Positions 62,080 to 64,000 of a DNA stretch of 64,000 nt are shown here, piece by piece. Source of the DNA: an uncultured Chloroflexota bacterium. Lineage in GTDB: Bacteria; Chloroflexota; Chloroflexia; Thermomicrobiales; UBA6265. Position 1 is the first letter of the stretch. Every line of letters begins with the position of its first letter. Under the pieces are notes generated by a model. It did not search any database and was not told the DNA's origin. It worked only from the letters and a program-made list of their open reading frames with translations. Location of the stretch: NCBI GenBank assembly GCA_937901745.1, contig CALGSZ010000096.1, forward strand, positions 1-64,000, written 5' to 3'. A program made the position numbers and the translations under genes.

Positions 62080-62298
62080 ACGCTCCTCCGACGCGGTTCA
62101 ACTCCTCTGAGTGACCGGTTCGGCCATTCTCCGCTGTTGCGCGGCATCGGGCAAGGTTCGCTCTTGCACGCGGCGCGGGAGCAATGCGAAGCGACCGTCT
62201 GATGCGTGTCGTACACTCCGAAGGGCGTGGTCCGCCGTATAGGCCGAATGGCCTATCTGCGAGGCGCCCACCCGAATCACTCCGGGAGCAGCGAGAGG

Positions 62299-62583
62299 AT
62301 GGATCAGGCGATACAGATTTTCGGCGCCGTCTTGATCTTGGCGGCCTATGTGGCCGCGCAGGTCCGCCTGCTCAGTCCTGTATCATCTATCTATCTGCTG
62401 CTCAACGTGATCGGATCAGGCATCTTGGCGATCCTGGCCTACATAGACCGCCAGTGGGGTTTCGTCCTCCTCGAAGGAGCGTGGTCGGCCGTCTCGTTGG
62501 TCGCCCTCGTCAACGTCTGGAGGCAACGGAAGCGTCCCGCAGCGGTGGCAGAGTCGTCCACGACGCGGGCAGCATCCCACTGA
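62299..62583 (+). CDS. Small membrane protein (CBU_0592-like)
   Basis: 94 residues from ATG 62299 (gggag 10 nt upstream); upstream in-frame codons lack coding character. Three hydrophobic segments: IQIFGAVLILAAYVAAQV, SSIYLLLNVIGSGILAILAY and FVLLEGAWSAVSLVALVNVW. The pattern LLNxxGSGxLAxxAY with FVLLEGxW is that of the CBU_0592 family of small membrane proteins, whose role is unknown. It ends 13 bp from the convergent DUF606 gene. Confidence 0.8.
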   Translation: MDQAIQIFGAVLILAAYVAAQVRLLSPVSSIYLLLNVIGSGILAILAYIDRQWGFVLLEGAWSAVSLVALVNVWRQRKRPAAVAESSTTRAASH

Positions 62584-62596
62584 GGAGGAGGTAAGC

Positions 62597-63055
62597 CTAG
62601 AACCGGCGAATGAGGACGACTCCAACGACAAGCAGCCCCACGCCCAAGATCCGTAGGGGCGAGACCTCGTGTCGAGGGATGCCGAGCAGGCCGTAGTGAT
62701 CGAGGAACAACGCGGCGACCATCTGACCGACAACGATCAGCGCGAACATGAGCGTGCTTCCCAATCGGGTCACGAGGACGAGCGATGTCGCGACGTAAAC
62801 CGCTCCGAGCACGCCGCCGATCCACAGCCACCACGGGCCTCCGATTAGACGGTCGGCGGAGGGCCAGGGCTCCCGGACCGCCACGAGCGAATAGACGAGC
62901 AGTGAGGTCGCGGCAATCGCCGACGAAAGGAGCGCCGCGCGCACAGGATCGCCAGTCCGCAAACGCAGCTGACCATTCACGCCCGCCTGCAATGCCAGGA
63001 AACACCCCATCCCAATCGCTATCGCGCAGTACACAAGGAACATCACCCGCGACAC
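62597..63055 (-). CDS. DUF606 / YdcZ-like DMT superfamily transporter
   Basis: 152 residues from GTG 63055 (ggagg 7 nt upstream); the open frame to 63136 is longer than the family. Five hydrophobic segments: VMFLVYCAIAIGMGCFLALQ, AALLSSAIAATSLLVYSLVA, WWLWIGGVLGAVYVATSLVL, STLMFALIVVGQMVAALFLD and RILGVGLLVVGVVLIRR. The family signature AGVNGQLRLRTGDP and GQMVAALFLDHYGLLG is clear. The substrate is unknown; related proteins form dimers or pairs. Confidence 0.88.
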   Translation of the reverse strand: MSRVMFLVYCAIAIGMGCFLALQAGVNGQLRLRTGDPVRAALLSSAIAATSLLVYSLVAVREPWPSADRLIGGPWWLWIGGVLGAVYVATSLVLVTRLGSTLMFALIVVGQMVAALFLDHYGLLGIPRHEVSPLRILGVGLLVVGVVLIRRF

Positions 63056-63336
63056 TCCCGTTCCTCCGTCCGGACAAACGCTTCGCTCGGCCTGGCTGGC
63101 GGCGTGATCGTGCCAGCAACCCGACCAAGCGGGCAAGTGGGGTTGCGCGCGGTCGCGACGAGCGAGAGAGGCCCAGGTTGGCTAGCCCGAGTGGCGGGGC
63201 GGTCATAGGAAGAATGGGAGCGAGGGCGGGGACCGATGGAGTCTTCCGGTCAGGAGCCGTATCGCCTAGGATGCGTGTATCACGGCGTGGGCCGGAGCCG
63301 ACGCCGCCGGCGAGTGAGGAACAGGAGCGGCGAACG

Positions 63337-63519
63337 ATGGAGCAAACGATGAATGGCAGCGACGCTCAGCGGCTTCCCTTCTCGCTCCCGATGCGCACGG
63401 CATTCGAGCAGCAGGGTGAGGACGAGCTAGGCGCGTTCATCGGGCTCCGGCTGCTTGTACCGGTCGGTCTCCTGCTTTGGGCCGCGATCATTTGGGCGGC
63501 CTTCCGCTTGTTCTCGTAG
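63337..63519 (+). CDS. Small single-helix membrane protein
   Basis: 60 residues from ATG 63337 (aggag 9 nt upstream). A polar N-terminal half (MEQTMNGSDAQRLPFSLPMR) is followed by one membrane helix (LRLLVPVGLLLWAAIIWAAF) ending in RLFS. No family is recognised. The good ribosome binding site and typical helix make it likely real; the frame extends upstream but that part looks non-coding. Confidence 0.55.
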   Translation: MEQTMNGSDAQRLPFSLPMRTAFEQQGEDELGAFIGLRLLVPVGLLLWAAIIWAAFRLFS

Positions 63520-63623
63520 CTCTTCTCAAGATTCCCCGAGAGAAAAGGAAGACTCAGCTGTCGTGCGGCATTACTTTGGCGGCGCGGCCGGGTCACGCGC
63601 GCCCATTCGCACGGCGTGGAAAG

Positions 63624-63680
63624 GCGCCGGGCGGGTGATGCGTGTCCGAGATGTCGTCTCCGGAGTCACCCGCCCGGCGC
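63624..63680 (-). terminator. Strong hairpin terminator, possibly bidirectional
   Basis: gcgccgggcgggtga (63624-63638) pairs perfectly with tcacccgcccggcgc (63666-63680), a 15-bp stem with a 27-base loop. On the minus strand it is followed by ctttcc, and it lies 28 bp past the stop of the cupredoxin gene. Confidence 0.7.
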
Positions 63681-63708
63681 TTCGATGTGAGGTCTTGCTG
63701 TTCGTCGG

Positions 63709-64000
63709 CTATTGGACGATCAGCGTGCCGACCATGCCGGATTCCCGATGCCCCGGAACGGAGCAGTAGAACTCGTAGGTTCCGGGCGGCAGATTGATCG
63801 TCCCCGTCGCTTGCTGGCCGCCCTCAGCGGCGATCTTGACGTTCGCCTCATCAACCGTGAAATCGTGCGGCAGCACGCCGGTGTTGATCAGCGTGATCTC
63901 GACATCGGTATTCGCCGGAATCGTGATCTCGCTCGGCGTGAAGGTGAAGGAGTCATTAGCTTCGATGGTGATCCCTCCCGCCGGCGCGCACTCGTCCATT
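63709..64000 (-). CDS. Cupredoxin (blue copper) protein, 5' end beyond window
   Basis: At least 96 residues; the frame reaches the window edge, and the ATG at 63999 is probably internal, with the signal peptide outside the window. A plastocyanin/azurin-like domain: FTFTPSEITIPANTDVEITL, NTGVLPHDFTVDE (His ligand), NLPPGTYEFYCSVPGHRESG with M next (Cys, His, Met ligands in C-x4-H-x4-M spacing). This is a complete type 1 copper site. Expected to be an extracytoplasmic electron carrier or copper-binding protein. Confidence 0.9.
   Translation of the reverse strand, partial: MDECAPAGGITIEANDSFTFTPSEITIPANTDVEITLINTGVLPHDFTVDEANVKIAAEGGQQATGTINLPPGTYEFYCSVPGHRESGMVGTLIVQ

Noticed and set aside
62439..63206. 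255-residue minus-strand frame over the DUF606 gene
   Set aside because: Arg-rich alternative frame; the DUF606 frame has clear membrane helices and family signature.

Overview
This is a high-GC bacterial chromosome window with no phage, plasmid or CRISPR content. Protein style points to Chloroflexota, probably class Thermomicrobia (Sphaerobacter-like). The signs are secreted proteins with A-T-P rich linkers, a long-form NadA, LLM oxidoreductases, DUF2851, and a UGA read as selenocysteine in a peroxiredoxin. The taxonomic call is inference.

Region 1-22 kb is a cell-surface island. It opens with two tandem Cys-rich secreted paralogs (the first cut by the window edge) and tRNA-Lys(UUU). A SpaA/prealbumin-like protein ending in LPSTG and a ~2180-residue glycine-rich modular protein ending in a Cys-repeat/His-rich stalk and LPNTG follow, both on the minus strand. 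On the plus strand are a secreted cupin-SH3b protein, a small secreted protein, a BNR-type propeller, a second ~1325-residue glycine-rich modular protein without a sorting signal, and a Tat lipoprotein sugar-binding protein. No sortase is present in the window.

Region 22-32 kb is mainly housekeeping: an mltG-aroE-prepilin peptidase operon joined by 4-nt overlaps, divergent miaA, a degenerate receiver-GGDEF protein, a rhodanese, sufU, a DUF2851 protein and a membrane-anchored LuxR regulator whose receiver lacks the phospho-acceptor.

Region 32-43 kb is catabolic. A carbohydrate-type ABC importer (binding protein and two permeases, no ATPase) ends in a creatininase-family hydrolase, with an SDR dehydrogenase upstream. 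Divergent from these are a COG3618 lactonase/amidohydrolase, a glutamine-synthetase-like (gamma-glutamylamide) ligase, an Orn/Lys/Arg decarboxylase and a membrane protein. The ligase and decarboxylase, with a class III aminotransferase at 55.7 kb, suggest polyamine or amine metabolism.

Region 43-64 kb holds an aminotransferase, an LLM oxidoreductase overlapping a rare LLM-berberine-bridge fusion, pepF, nadA, a cupredoxin-like secreted protein, the selenocysteine peroxiredoxin, a PRC-barrel stress protein, an AI-2E family exporter, the class III aminotransferase, a zinc-ribbon protein, an ECF sigma/anti-sigma pair, a DUF2207 membrane protein, a cupin, small membrane proteins, a DUF606 transporter and a blue copper protein running off the right edge.

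The most notable items are the Cys-free selenocysteine peroxiredoxin, which ordinary gene callers would truncate or miss, and the two giant glycine-rich surface proteins with module-periodic cysteine pairs.
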